In this document: piece by piece, positions 30,317 to 39,198 of the stretch
How positions within the stretch are numbered: position 1 is the first letter of the stretch
Layout: every line of letters starts with the position of its first letter
Assembly (NCBI RefSeq): GCF_900478135.1
Contig: NZ_LS483470.1
Coordinates: forward strand, 3,123,001-3,187,000
DNA length: 64,000 nt
Reading direction: 5' to 3'
Origin: Leminorella richardii
GTDB lineage: Bacteria; Pseudomonadota; Gammaproteobacteria; Enterobacterales; Enterobacteriaceae
Position numbers and translations under genes: made by a program
The notes under the pieces: generated by a model
What the model saw: the letters and a program-made list of their open reading frames with translations, nothing else
Database searches by the model: none
What the model was told of the DNA's origin: nothing

Positions 30317-32455
30317 GTGAAACCTGTGGTGATTAAGCGAGATGGCTGCAAAGTGCCTTTTGATGAAGTACGCATCAAGGAAGCGATCGTACGGGCCGCC
30401 ACCGCCGCAGAAATTAATGATGACGCATACTGCGCCAGCGTAGCAAAAGCCGTCGCCGACCAAATGGAAGGCCGCACGGCAGTGGATATCAACGAAATTC
30501 AGCAGGCGGTTGAAAACCAGCTGATGAGCGGTAACTACAAAACGCTGGCTCGTACCTACATCGAATACCGTCACGACCGCGATATTTCTCGCGAGAAGCG
30601 CGGTCGCCTTAACCAGGAAATCCAAGGCCTGGTAGAGCAAAGCGATCTCTCCCTGCTAAACGAAAACGCCAACAAGGACAGCAAAGTGATCCCCACACAG
30701 CGCGACCTGCTGGCCGGGATTGTCGCCAAACACTACGCTAAGCAGCACCTGCTGCCCCGCGACGTAGTGATCGCTCACGAGCGCGGCGAACTGCACTACC
30801 ACGATCTGGATTACTCTCCGTTCTTCCCAATGTTCAACTGTATGCTGATCGACCTCAAGGGCATGCTGACCAAGGGCTTTAAGATGGGCAACGCGGAAAT
30901 CGAACCGCCTAAGTCCATTTCTACCGCAACAGCAGTCACGGCACAGATCATCGCGCAGGTCGCCAGCCACATTTACGGCGGTACCACCATTAACCGCATT
31001 GATGAAGTGCTGGCGCCGTTCGTCACAGAGAGCTTTAAGAAGCACCGCAAGGTAGCCGAAGAGTGGAACATCCCCGATGCAGAGGGCTACGCGCATTCCA
31101 GAACGGAAAAAGAGTGCTACGACGCCTTCCAGTCGCTGGAGTATGAGGTCAACACGCTGCATACCGCCAACGGCCAGACGCCGTTCGTGACCTTTGGCTT
31201 CGGCCTTGGTACCAGCTGGGAATCTCGCCTGATTCAGCAATCGATTCTGAAAAACCGCATCGCAGGGCTGGGCAAGAACCACAAAACGGCGGTATTCCCG
31301 AAGCTGGTGTTCGCCATTAAAGACGGCCTGAACCACAAGTTCGGCGACGCTAACTACGACATCAAACAGCTGGCGCTAGAGTGCGCATCCAAGCGCATGT
31401 ATCCGGACATTCTGAACTACGATCAGGTCGTTAAAGTGACCGGCTCGTTCAAAACGCCAATGGGCTGCCGCAGCTTCCTCGGCGTGTATGAAGAAAACGG
31501 TGAAATGATCCACGACGGTCGCAACAACCTCGGCGTGATCAGCCTGAACCTGCCGCGTATTGCGATTGAAGCGCGCGGTGATGAATCCCGCTTCTGGCAA
31601 ATTCTGGAACAGCGTCTGCTGCTCGCCAAGAAGGCGCTGATGACCCGTATCGCCCGTCTGGAAGGGGTGAAGGCTCGCGTTGCGCCAATCCTCTATATGG
31701 AAGGCGCCTGCGGCGTTCGCCTGAAGCCTGACGATAACGTTGCGGATATCTTTAAGAACGGCCGCGCCTCCATCTCTCTGGGCTATATCGGCATTCACGA
31801 AACCATCAACGCGCTGTTTGGCAATAAGGAACACCCTTACGACAACCAAACGCTGCGCGAAAAAGGCGTCGAGATCGTTCAGCGCCTGAAAGTGGCGGTA
31901 GAAGAGTGGAAAAAAGAGACCGGCTACGGCTTTAGCCTGTACAGCACGCCGAGCGAGAACCTGTGTAACCGCTTCTGCCGTCTGGACACCGCTGAGTTCG
32001 GCGTGATTGCCGACGTGACCGACAAGGGCTACTACACCAACAGTTTCCACCTCGACGTGGAGAAGAAAGTGAACCCTTATGACAAACTGGACTTTGAAGC
32101 GCCGTATCCTCCACTCGCTAACGGCGGATTCATCTGCTACGGCGAATACCCGAACCTTCAGCACAACCTGAAGGCGCTGGAAGACGTTTGGGACTACAGC
32201 TACAGCCGCGTTCCCTACTACGGCACCAACACGCCAATCGACGAATGCTATGAGTGTGGCTTCTCCGGCGAGTTTGAGTGCACCAGCAAAGGCTTTACCT
32301 GTCCGAAGTGCGGTAACCACGACTCGTCGAAAGTTTCCGTAACTCGCCGCGTGTGCGGCTATCTCGGCAGCCCGGACGCGCGTCCGTTCAACGCCGGCAA
32401 GCAGGAAGAAGTGAAGCGTCGGGTCAAACACCTTGGCGCGGGGCAACTGGGCTAA
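30317..32455 (+). CDS. nrdD: Anaerobic ribonucleoside-triphosphate reductase NrdD
   Basis: A 712-residue class III reductase, the same length as in E. coli. The N-terminal ATP cone begins VIKRDGCKVPF. The glycyl-radical motif RRVCGYLGSPDARPFN lies near the C-terminus, and four Cys of the zinc site are in CYECGFSGEF and CPKCG. The GTG at 30317 is chosen because it has GGAG 6 nt upstream and gives the family N-terminus; a TTG six codons earlier is less likely. It makes dNTPs without oxygen, activated by NrdG. Confidence 0.96.
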   Translation: MKPVVIKRDGCKVPFDEVRIKEAIVRAATAAEINDDAYCASVAKAVADQMEGRTAVDINEIQQAVENQLMSGNYKTLARTYIEYRHDRDISREKRGRLNQEIQGLVEQSDLSLLNENANKDSKVIPTQRDLLAGIVAKHYAKQHLLPRDVVIAHERGELHYHDLDYSPFFPMFNCMLIDLKGMLTKGFKMGNAEIEPPKSISTATAVTAQIIAQVASHIYGGTTINRIDEVLAPFVTESFKKHRKVAEEWNIPDAEGYAHSRTEKECYDAFQSLEYEVNTLHTANGQTPFVTFGFGLGTSWESRLIQQSILKNRIAGLGKNHKTAVFPKLVFAIKDGLNHKFGDANYDIKQLALECASKRMYPDILNYDQVVKVTGSFKTPMGCRSFLGVYEENGEMIHDGRNNLGVISLNLPRIAIEARGDESRFWQILEQRLLLAKKALMTRIARLEGVKARVAPILYMEGACGVRLKPDDNVADIFKNGRASISLGYIGIHETINALFGNKEHPYDNQTLREKGVEIVQRLKVAVEEWKKETGYGFSLYSTPSENLCNRFCRLDTAEFGVIADVTDKGYYTNSFHLDVEKKVNPYDKLDFEAPYPPLANGGFICYGEYPNLQHNLKALEDVWDYSYSRVPYYGTNTPIDECYECGFSGEFECTSKGFTCPKCGNHDSSKVSVTRRVCGYLGSPDARPFNAGKQEEVKRRVKHLGAGQLG

Positions 32456-32471
32456 TTCACCGTTGCCTCTG

Positions 32472-32506
32472 ACCGAAAGCCGCTTTATGCGGCTTTCGGT
32501 ATCTTT
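32472..32506 (+). terminator. Hairpin between nrdD and nrdG
   Basis: A perfect 12-bp stem (ACCGAAAGCCGC with GCGGCTTTCGGT), 5-nt loop and ATCTTT, 16 nt after the nrdD stop. It could partly terminate and keep nrdG expression below nrdD. Confidence 0.75.
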
Positions 32507-32535
32507 AAAACGCTCGACTACAGACCGAATCTGCT

Positions 32536-33000
32536 ATGAACATCCACCAGTATTACCCCGTTGATGTAGTCAATGGCCCAGGCACCCGCTGCACGCTGTT
32601 TGTCTCCGGCTGCGTCCATCAGTGCCCCGGCTGCTATAACCAAAGCACCTGGCGGCTTAATTCGGGCGTGCTGTTTACGCCGGAAATGGAAGACAAGCTC
32701 ATCGCCGACCTTAACGACACGCGCATTCCGCGACAGGGATTAACGCTGTCCGGTGGCGATCCTCTCCATCCGCAAAACGTTCCCGATGTGCTTAAGCTGG
32801 TACAGCGTGTGAAGCGCGAATGTAAAGGGAAAGACATCTGGGTCTGGACGGGGTATAAACTTGATGAATTAACGCCGGAGCAGATGGAAGTCGTGGATCT
32901 TATCAACGTGCTGATTGACGGCAAGTTCATCAAAGAGCTGGCAGACCCAGCTCTGCTGTGGCGCGGCAGCAGTAATCAAGTGGTTCACAGACTGCGTTAA
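32536..33000 (+). CDS. nrdG: Anaerobic ribonucleotide reductase-activating protein NrdG
   Basis: A 154-residue radical SAM activase, the same size as E. coli NrdG. The 4Fe-4S motif is CVHQCPGC (CxxxCxxC) near residue 26, followed by YNQSTW. The SAM-binding GGDP motif (LSGGDPL) is present. It installs the glycyl radical on NrdD, upstream by 80 bp. Confidence 0.96.
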   Translation: MNIHQYYPVDVVNGPGTRCTLFVSGCVHQCPGCYNQSTWRLNSGVLFTPEMEDKLIADLNDTRIPRQGLTLSGGDPLHPQNVPDVLKLVQRVKRECKGKDIWVWTGYKLDELTPEQMEVVDLINVLIDGKFIKELADPALLWRGSSNQVVHRLR

Positions 33001-33019
33001 AAACTATTCAGGAGGAATG

Positions 33020-33430
33020 ATGACGATTTACGTCACTGCACAGGATGAGCTTATCGTCGGCAGTGAGATAGCTGTAGAAAGCAATGCACCAGAAGGCGAC
33101 TTGGCCGCCGTTTTTGAAGACGACGGCGACACCGGCTATTTTTACGCGCTCGACTATTCCGTTGAGGGTAATCCCATTCAGGACGCGGTTCACATCTATA
33201 ACGCTGAAGACGTTACCGACGGTGAGAAGCCTTCTGAGGTGAAAATAGGCTGGTCAGAAGATAGCCGTAAGTGCGTGCTGCTCATTAACGGCTATCCGCA
33301 CGGCGCATTCAACTTCGATACCAAACGCGGCTACTGTCGAACCGGTTTTCCTGATTCTATCGGCGAATGGTCTAAGGAAGGCCACCAGTGGGACGACGCT
33401 GTCGATCGCTTTTTCTATACCGAGCAGTAG
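33020..33430 (+). CDS. DUF2251 domain-containing protein
   Basis: A 136-residue acidic soluble protein. It matches the DUF2251 family by the GDLAAVFEDDGDTGYFYALD segment and the central VKIGWSEDSRKCVLLINGYPHG motif. Function unknown; some relatives sit near immunity or anaerobic genes. The ATG at 33020 is preferred over one codon earlier, because GGAGG lies only 1 nt from the first. It follows nrdG by 19 nt and may be cotranscribed. Confidence 0.78.
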   Translation: MTIYVTAQDELIVGSEIAVESNAPEGDLAAVFEDDGDTGYFYALDYSVEGNPIQDAVHIYNAEDVTDGEKPSEVKIGWSEDSRKCVLLINGYPHGAFNFDTKRGYCRTGFPDSIGEWSKEGHQWDDAVDRFFYTEQ

Positions 33431-33441
33431 CGGCTCTGCCG

Positions 33442-33897
33442 CTACGCTTCTTCCGATGAACGCTGCCACAGCCGCTTGGTGCCAAAGCCCGCGCGGTTGT
33501 CAGTCATCTTTACGTCATCAAGGGTCAGACGCCACAGCGGTGCTGACGCCATTCGGGCAATAGGGAAACGTTTAAGATAGAGCGCTCTCGCCCGCTGAGC
33601 TTCTTCACCTTCCAGCAGGTTCAAACGCCCCCGATACTGAATCCCCTGAATCAACAGCACGTTGCGCGTTTGCGCGGTTATTGTTCCCGATACACACTCG
33701 TGATTCAGCGCCGCCCGCCCGTGGCGAGTGGTGGTTTCCGTCATCAGAAACAGCGACATCGAATCAGCGTCAAAGGCGTAAAAACAGCTGGCGCACCACG
33801 GCAGGCCGTCATCTTCAGTCACGCACAGAGTAACAACGTGCTGCTTGCCCAAATAGCGACAAATGGCCTTTAGCGCCTGTTCACTGCTCTCGCTCAT
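33442..33897 (-). CDS. yhbP: YhbP family FMN-binding split-barrel protein
   Basis: A 151-residue protein of the pyridoxamine 5'-phosphate oxidase-like split-barrel fold (UPF0306). Recognisable features are the HVVTLCVTEDDGLPWCASCFYAFD start and the C-terminal DNRAGFGTKRLWQR. Reaction unknown. It is convergent with the DUF2251 gene and divergent from yhbQ. Confidence 0.9.
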   Translation of the reverse strand: MSESSEQALKAICRYLGKQHVVTLCVTEDDGLPWCASCFYAFDADSMSLFLMTETTTRHGRAALNHECVSGTITAQTRNVLLIQGIQYRGRLNLLEGEEAQRARALYLKRFPIARMASAPLWRLTLDDVKMTDNRAGFGTKRLWQRSSEEA

Positions 33898-34008
33898 GGA
33901 ACCTCGATATAGCGGGAAAAATAGGAAGAAGGGTCACCACGTTATCACAACCTCTTTTAGCCAGAAAGCTGATAATATAGCGGCCTGCGCAACTTTACGG
34001 GATCACAA

Positions 34009-34326
34009 GTGGAACACGATGCTCCGGCCGCTTCGTCGGCCATCTGGCACCTGTATATCATAGAAACCAGCAGCGGCAGGCTATACACCGGCATTACTGT
34101 GGATATTGAGCGTCGGTTTAAACAGCACCAAAGCGGGAAAGGCGCCAAGGCGCTGCGGGGCGCAGGCGAGCTCAAGATGGTTTATCAGTGCCGTATCGGC
34201 GAACACTCGCTGGCACTCAGGTTGGAATATCGCCTCAAGCAGCTTAACCGCAGGCAAAAAGAAAGGCTGGTACTTGACCAGCCTTCTCTTGCTGAACTTT
34301 CTTGCCTGTTAGGCTGCGAGCTTTAA
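34009..34326 (+). CDS. yhbQ: GIY-YIG domain protein YhbQ
   Basis: A 105-residue UPF0213 protein. The GIY-YIG nuclease fold is shown by [28 protein letters not shown] and the GAKALRG motif. E. coli YhbQ/YhbQ-like proteins have DNA-damage-linked nuclease activity reported for the family. The start is GTG at 34009 with a weak GGGA site; it is somewhat longer than E. coli YhbQ (100 aa) at the N-terminus. It is convergent with yhbS. Confidence 0.9.
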   Translation: MEHDAPAASSAIWHLYIIETSSGRLYTGITVDIERRFKQHQSGKGAKALRGAGELKMVYQCRIGEHSLALRLEYRLKQLNRRQKERLVLDQPSLAELSCLLGCEL

Positions 34327-34327
34327 T

Positions 34328-34831
34328 TTAAAAGCGATCAAAGGGCTCAGAATAGGACACCAGCCCCGATGCGTTTAATAGCGCATCATCCGCCAGCGGG
34401 TAAACCTGAAACGCCGCTTCGGTTTCCGGCCACTTGCACCACAGCCCTGCGTCCGCGGCGTTTTTAAACCCCAGCGCGCCATAGTAGGCGGGCTCACCCA
34501 GCGTCACCACTGCGGCATAGCCAAACTCGTTCAGCGAATCCAGCCCTTCATACACCAGCGCTTTGCCAAGCCCCTGCCTGCGATAGCCTTCTGCTACCGC
34601 CAGCGGTGCCAGCCCAACCCACTGAAGCTCTTCGCCGTTGACCATTACCGGGCTAAACGCTGCATAGCCAATTACGCCACCCTCGTCGTCGGTCGCAACC
34701 ACGCCAAGCGTGATCAGGCCGTCTTCCCGAAGGCTATGAACCAGCTCGGCCTCTTCACCACCAGGAAAAGCCTCTTCAAGCAGCCGAGCAATACCGGCAG
34801 CATCAACGGGTATTTCAACGCGGATCAGCAC
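34328..34831 (-). CDS. yhbS: GNAT acetyltransferase YhbS
   Basis: A 167-residue N-acetyltransferase. The acetyl-CoA-binding motif A reads VAEGYRRQGLGKALVYEGL (Q/R-x-x-G-x-G/A pattern). The gene overlaps ubiT by 7 nt, an arrangement conserved in Enterobacterales, so the two are coupled. In E. coli the neighbouring genes ubiT, ubiU and ubiV make ubiquinone without O2. Substrate of YhbS is not established. Confidence 0.92.
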   Translation of the reverse strand: MLIRVEIPVDAAGIARLLEEAFPGGEEAELVHSLREDGLITLGVVATDDEGGVIGYAAFSPVMVNGEELQWVGLAPLAVAEGYRRQGLGKALVYEGLDSLNEFGYAAVVTLGEPAYYGALGFKNAADAGLWCKWPETEAAFQVYPLADDALLNASGLVSYSEPFDRF

Positions 34832-35346
34832 GATACAGACGCGTGCGAAGTGGCTTCGCCGCCCTCTTTCAAACCGGCTTCAACGAATTCGGCAAGCTGC
34901 ATCAGACCAATACGCAACGGTGCGGGCATGCTGTCCAAGTCGATAGAGTCCATCAGGTTTTTGACGTAAAGCCCCAGCTCGGTATCGCCCTCAATCACCA
35001 GGCGACGTTGGAAAAACAGCGTATCCGGATCCTGCTTACGAGCAGCAATCAGGACTAAATCATTGGCCTCGCCGCTAAAGCTGACGTCCTCCTGCTGGTT
35101 TTCGCTCACCAGCAGCGTTCCACCGCGCACGGTAACAAACCAGCGAAGTTCCAGATCCCGCACTTCAACCTTTAGCCAGCGATCTTCCAGAAAGTCCAGC
35201 TCCCCTTCCGCCAGCGCCTGCTTAAACTGCCAGCTTAACACCTGTTGCAAAACCTGCTTTTGCAGAGCAAACGGCGTTAACTTAATGGGTAAACGAAGAA
35301 AAGACGGTCCCTGACGGACCAAACGCGCTCTTAACTGTGCTAACAC
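34825..35346 (-). CDS. ubiT: Ubiquinone anaerobic biosynthesis accessory factor UbiT
   Basis: A 173-residue SCP2 lipid-binding protein. It acts with UbiU and UbiV in O2-independent ubiquinone synthesis and likely binds the lipid intermediates. The FVTVRGGTLLVSE and FFQRRLVIEGDTELGLYVKN segments match E. coli UbiT (174 aa). The start is GTG at 35346 with AGGAG 7 nt upstream; an open frame reaching 35460 lacks family similarity. It is divergent from ubiUV, with a toxin-antitoxin pair inserted between. Confidence 0.93.
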   Translation of the reverse strand: MLAQLRARLVRQGPSFLRLPIKLTPFALQKQVLQQVLSWQFKQALAEGELDFLEDRWLKVEVRDLELRWFVTVRGGTLLVSENQQEDVSFSGEANDLVLIAARKQDPDTLFFQRRLVIEGDTELGLYVKNLMDSIDLDSMPAPLRIGLMQLAEFVEAGLKEGGEATSHASVSC

Positions 35347-35494
35347 GGACTCACTCCTGCAAAAAACGATTGGCGCTATTGTGCCACAATGGAGGAGAAA
35401 ATCATGAGGATTGGTCAAAAAATTGTCAATTGGGGGTAAACCCAAGACTGCCGAAATCAATCAATAAGCGAGGTTACACATCAGTACTAAAAAG

Positions 35495-35764
35495 TCAGGG
35501 ATACTCCCGCTTTGCATGTAGAACACTAAGAATTTCAATGCGGTCAGAAATTCGATAAACAACAATATAGTTAGGATGAACTACAATTTCCCGCGTGCTT
35601 AATACTCTTCCTTGGCGATGTCTATAAGGGTAAGAAAGTAGAGCTTCTGTAGCAGCAATAATATCTCTGTAAAGTTGAAAGGCCGCTTGAGAATTGTAAT
35701 CGTCAATGTAATCGATAATTGCCCATAGCTCTTCCTGAGCGTCATCAGTCCATTCAACCCACAT
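35495..35764 (-). CDS. RelE/ParE-family toxin
   Basis: An 89-residue protein of the RelE/ParE superfamily. Typical elements are WTDDAQEELWAIIDYI near the N-terminus, a Leu-rich central helix, the YRHRQGR and TREIVVHPNYIVVYRI strands and a C-terminal basic VLHAKREYP. ParE members poison gyrase and RelE members cleave mRNA; which applies is unclear. It overlaps the upstream antitoxin by 11 nt, typical of type II TA pairs. Confidence 0.85.
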   Translation of the reverse strand: MWVEWTDDAQEELWAIIDYIDDYNSQAAFQLYRDIIAATEALLSYPYRHRQGRVLSTREIVVHPNYIVVYRISDRIEILSVLHAKREYP

Positions 35765-35960
35765 TATGTACCTTTCGCTTTGCGTCCAAACGCACCTGTA
35801 TTTCAGCAATAACTTGCTCATGCGGGATCCGAGGCTTAGCGCTGTTCATTGCGGCTTCAACCTTAGCCCTAAACCAGCGATCGTAACTATTGGCCTGTTC
35901 CTGAGTCTCAAACTCGGATTCGGTAGGCGATGGCTTTATCGTCATATCGCATCTTTTCAT
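35754..35960 (-). CDS. Antitoxin (stability-determinant type) of the RelE/ParE pair
   Basis: A 68-residue protein with the ESEFETQEQANSYDRWFRAKVEAA core and a C-terminal PRIPHEQVIAEIQ helix. This is the layout of small antitoxins that precede RelE/ParE toxins and are often named stability determinants. The ATG at 35960 has GGAG 9 nt upstream; an inner ATG five codons later is possible. The pair sits between ubiT and ubiU. Confidence 0.8.
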   Translation of the reverse strand: MKRCDMTIKPSPTESEFETQEQANSYDRWFRAKVEAAMNSAKPRIPHEQVIAEIQVRLDAKRKVHNVG

Positions 35961-36172
35961 CTTGCTGCTCTCCTTGATGATGTTTCGACCAGTATAGCTT
36001 CCCGCAAAAAACACACCAAGCCCAATGGTACAAACCTGCGAGACATCTCGAGTATGTATGACCAATAGATTCACCCAATCTACAAATAGCTGCCTCAAAT
36101 CAAGATTCGTTATCAAAAGGTTAACTACAATCGGCAACAAGCGTTTTATATGATGATTTTCAGGAATTTTTG

Positions 36173-37168
36173 ATGGAACTGCTCTGCCCCGCCGGTAACC
36201 TACCGGCACTCAAAGCGGCGATCGATAACGGCGCCGACGCAGTCTATATCGGCTTTAAAGACGACACTAATGCCCGCCACTTTGCGGGGCTAAACTTCAC
36301 AGACAGCAAACTGGCTGAAGCAGTGGACTACGTTCACCGTCGCGGCCGCAAGCTGCACGTGGCGATCAACACCTTCGCCCATCCGGACGGCTTCTCCCGC
36401 TGGCAGCGGGCAGTCGATCAGGCTGCTGACATCGGCGCAGACGCGCTGATTCTGGCAGACATTGCCATGCTGGAATACGCCAGCGAACGGCATCCGCAAC
36501 TAGAGCGCCACGTATCGGTGCAGGCCTCCACCACCAACGAAGAAGCCATTAAGTTCTATCAGCGCAACTTTGACGTCGCTCGCGTGGTGTTACCCCGCGT
36601 GCTGTCCATGCATCAGGTCAAACAGCTCGCCCGCGTCAGCCCGGTTCCGCTGGAAGTGTTCGCCTTCGGCAGCCTGTGCATTATGTCTGAAGGCCGCTGT
36701 TATCTTTCTTCTTACCTGACCGGCGAATCACCCAACACCGTTGGCGCCTGTTCACCGGCTCGCTTTGTTCGCTGGCAGCAAACGCCACAGGGGCTGGAAT
36801 CTCGCCTTAACGACGTGCTGATCGACCGCTATCAGGACGGAGAAAACGCAGGCTACCCAACCCTGTGCAAAGGCCGCTATCGGGTGGACGGCACGCTTTA
36901 TCATCCGCTGGAAGAACCTACCAGCCTCAATACTCTTGAACTGCTGCCGGACTTGCTGGCCGCCAACATTGCCTCGGTGAAAATAGAAGGGCGTCAGCGC
37001 AGCCCAGCTTACGTGAGTCAGGTGGCAAAAGTGTGGCGGCAGGCAATTGACCGCTGCCTAGCGGATCCGCAAGGCTTTACGGTAGAGCCAGCGTGGAATG
37101 AAACTCTCGGAGCCGTCTCGGAAGGTACCCAAACCACCCTAGGCGCTTACCATCGTCAGTGGCAGTAG
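36173..37168 (+). CDS. ubiU: O2-independent ubiquinone hydroxylation protein UbiU
   Basis: A 331-residue U32-peptidase-family protein that forms a 4Fe-4S heterodimer with UbiV for anaerobic ubiquinone hydroxylation. The N-terminus MELLCPAGNLPALKAAIDNGADAVYIG and the Cys cluster (C169 region CIMSEGRC, then GACSPARF and CKGRY) match UbiU. The ATG at 36173 (AGGA 8 nt upstream) is chosen over a TTG one codon before. ubiV follows after 13 nt. Confidence 0.95.
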   Translation: MELLCPAGNLPALKAAIDNGADAVYIGFKDDTNARHFAGLNFTDSKLAEAVDYVHRRGRKLHVAINTFAHPDGFSRWQRAVDQAADIGADALILADIAMLEYASERHPQLERHVSVQASTTNEEAIKFYQRNFDVARVVLPRVLSMHQVKQLARVSPVPLEVFAFGSLCIMSEGRCYLSSYLTGESPNTVGACSPARFVRWQQTPQGLESRLNDVLIDRYQDGENAGYPTLCKGRYRVDGTLYHPLEEPTSLNTLELLPDLLAANIASVKIEGRQRSPAYVSQVAKVWRQAIDRCLADPQGFTVEPAWNETLGAVSEGTQTTLGAYHRQWQ

Positions 37169-37181
37169 GCAGGAGAAAGAG

Positions 37182-38063
37182 ATGAAATACGCACTGGGTC
37201 CACTGCTGTACTATTGGCCTAAAACCGACACCGAAGCCTTCTACCGAGCGGCAGCCGAAAGCAGCGCTGACGTGATTTATCTGGGTGAAACGGTGTGCAG
37301 CAAGCGCCGCGATATGAAGTCCGCAGACTGGCTGGCGATGGCAAAAGAGCTGTCGCAGTCCGGCAAGCAGATCGTACTGTCCACGCTAGTGCTGCTGGAA
37401 GCGCCGTCAGAGCTGAACGAGCTTAAGCGCTACGTTGAAAACGGCGATTTTCTGATTGAAGCGAATGACTTTGCCGCGGTCAACATGGCTGCGGAAAGAA
37501 ACCTACCCTTTGTTGCAGGACCCGCCCTAAACTGCTACAACGCCTACGCGCTGCGCCTGCTGTTAAAACAGGGCATGACGCGCTGGTGCATGCCGGTAGA
37601 GCTTTCCCGCGACTGGCTGGCTAACCTGCTGGTTCAGTGTGAAGAACTGGATATCCGCAATCGCTTTGAAGTGGAAGTCTTCAGCTACGGCAACCTGCCG
37701 CTGGCCTACTCTGCCCGCTGCTTTACCGCCCGCTCGGAAAACCGCGCCAAGGACGAATGCGAAACCTGCTGCATTAACTACCCGAACGGCAGAGAGGTGA
37801 TTTCTCAGGAAGACCAGCGGGTGTTTGTGCTTAACGGCATCCAGACGCAAAGCGGCTACTGCTATAACCTCGGCAATAACCTGAAAGAGATGGCTGGGCT
37901 GGTTGACGTGGTTCGGCTGTCCCCCATGGGGCTCGACACGCTAGCGCTGGTTGACGACTTCCGCCGAAACGAACAGGGAGAAGCTCCGCTACAACTTCAA
38001 GATCAAGTTGACTGCAACGGCTACTGGCTACGCGTTGCGGGGCTGGAGCTGATTGAAGCATAG
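37182..38063 (+). CDS. ubiV: O2-independent ubiquinone hydroxylation protein UbiV
   Basis: A 293-residue U32-family partner of UbiU. Iron-sulfur cluster cysteines are visible in NCYNAYALR, SARCFTAR, and the pair CETCCINYPNG. The MKYALGPLLYYWPK start is characteristic. It is in an operon with ubiU; E. coli ubiUV is induced by FNR in low oxygen. Confidence 0.95.
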   Translation: MKYALGPLLYYWPKTDTEAFYRAAAESSADVIYLGETVCSKRRDMKSADWLAMAKELSQSGKQIVLSTLVLLEAPSELNELKRYVENGDFLIEANDFAAVNMAAERNLPFVAGPALNCYNAYALRLLLKQGMTRWCMPVELSRDWLANLLVQCEELDIRNRFEVEVFSYGNLPLAYSARCFTARSENRAKDECETCCINYPNGREVISQEDQRVFVLNGIQTQSGYCYNLGNNLKEMAGLVDVVRLSPMGLDTLALVDDFRRNEQGEAPLQLQDQVDCNGYWLRVAGLELIEA

Positions 38064-38125
38064 ACGATACTACCCGGCTAATCTTACGGGTCAGTTCTTA
38101 TGATTCAATAGGGGAATAACCGAAA

Positions 38126-38154
38126 CGCCGCGACGTCAGCCGCGGCGCTATTTT
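38126..38154. terminator. Hairpin between ubiV and the Sel1 gene
   Basis: A CGCCGCG/CGCGGCG stem with an 8-nt loop, followed by CTATTTTACTT on the plus strand and by TTTCGG on the minus strand. It can terminate both convergent genes. Confidence 0.6.
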
Positions 38155-38165
38155 ACTTTATCTGA

Positions 38166-39050
38166 CTACAGGCAGGCCTCTGTGAGTTCCTTTTGACAGG
38201 CGCTAAGTAGCTTATTTACGTTCTCATTCTTAGCATCCACTATAATTTCCCACGCTTCTCGAGCAGGTGAGCTCTTGTCAGCATCGCCGCCAAAATCCTT
38301 TGCCAACCTAAATAGCACGCGAGCCTTATCCTCATTTTTCTTGACGCCTCTCCCCTCCGAGTACATCTCCGCAAGGTTAGAAAATGCCAGCGCATAATTT
38401 TGCATAGCCGCTAGGCGATACCATTTCACCGCCTCAGCATAGTCAGTGGTAACACCCAGACCACTCTCGTACATATATCCCAAATAATTTTGGGAGCGCC
38501 CATCTCCCCGCTCAGCCGCCAGACGAAACCATTTCACTGCCTCAGCGTCATCAGCGGCTACGTTTTGGTCATTCCGATACGCAATGCCTAAATTAGCCTG
38601 AGCGTGCACATGCCCCTGTTCTGCCGCCAAACGATACCACTTCATCGCCTCCGCATAGTCAACGGCAACACCCCGGCCAATATAGTACATAACGCCTAAA
38701 TTATTCTGACCGCTCACATATCCCTGCTCAGCAGACAGGCGATACCACTTCACCGCCTCAGCATAATCAACGGGAACGCCAAGACCGTTTTTGTATATAA
38801 CGCCTAAACAATACTCTGCTTCCGGGTGTTTCTGCTCCGCCGCCAGACGGAACCACTTCATCGCCTCAACGTGATCGACGGCAACGCCTTTGCCGTTAGC
38901 GTATATAAGACCCAGTTCATTCTGGACGTTAGCGTCTCCCGCCTCAGCCTTAGCTCTGATTTCCTGTAAGCTTTCATCGGCCTGAACGCCAAAAGGAGAC
39001 AATAGGCAGCCGAGCAGAAAAAGTAAAAAACGCGCCTCAATTACACGCAT
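38166..39050 (-). CDS. Secreted Sel1-repeat protein
   Basis: A 294-residue protein. A signal peptide (about 1-24, FLLFLLGCLLSPFGVQA) precedes six Sel1-like (TPR-type) repeats of 36 residues. Each has the pattern DYAEAVKWYRLAAEQG, LG.MY and GxGV, spanning about 40-255. Such solenoids mediate protein contacts, often in the envelope or in host interaction. A C-terminal pair of Cys (ACQKELTEACL) may form a disulfide. Partner unknown. Confidence 0.85.
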   Translation of the reverse strand: MRVIEARFLLFLLGCLLSPFGVQADESLQEIRAKAEAGDANVQNELGLIYANGKGVAVDHVEAMKWFRLAAEQKHPEAEYCLGVIYKNGLGVPVDYAEAVKWYRLSAEQGYVSGQNNLGVMYYIGRGVAVDYAEAMKWYRLAAEQGHVHAQANLGIAYRNDQNVAADDAEAVKWFRLAAERGDGRSQNYLGYMYESGLGVTTDYAEAVKWYRLAAMQNYALAFSNLAEMYSEGRGVKKNEDKARVLFRLAKDFGGDADKSSPAREAWEIIVDAKNENVNKLLSACQKELTEACL

Positions 39051-39198
39051 AGTAAAATATCCTTTCCTTTTGATTTCACATAAAACTTAAAAAATCCCTG
39101 CTATTTTATTGTTCTGACCTATCAGATAGCAGCGCAGCTAACACGGCTTCATTCGTTTATAAAAGTAGATGTATGGATAACAGAAGCATCGACTGGCG

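Noticed and set aside
31376..32446. A 356-codon minus-strand frame opposite nrdD
   Set aside because: It mirrors the codon pattern of nrdD, is Val/Ala/Phe-rich without domains, and has no ribosome site; an antisense shadow.
36090..36125. FNR site upstream of ubiU
   Set aside because: ATCAA half-sites are present but the paired TTGAT half at 4-nt spacing is missing, so the match is too weak to list.
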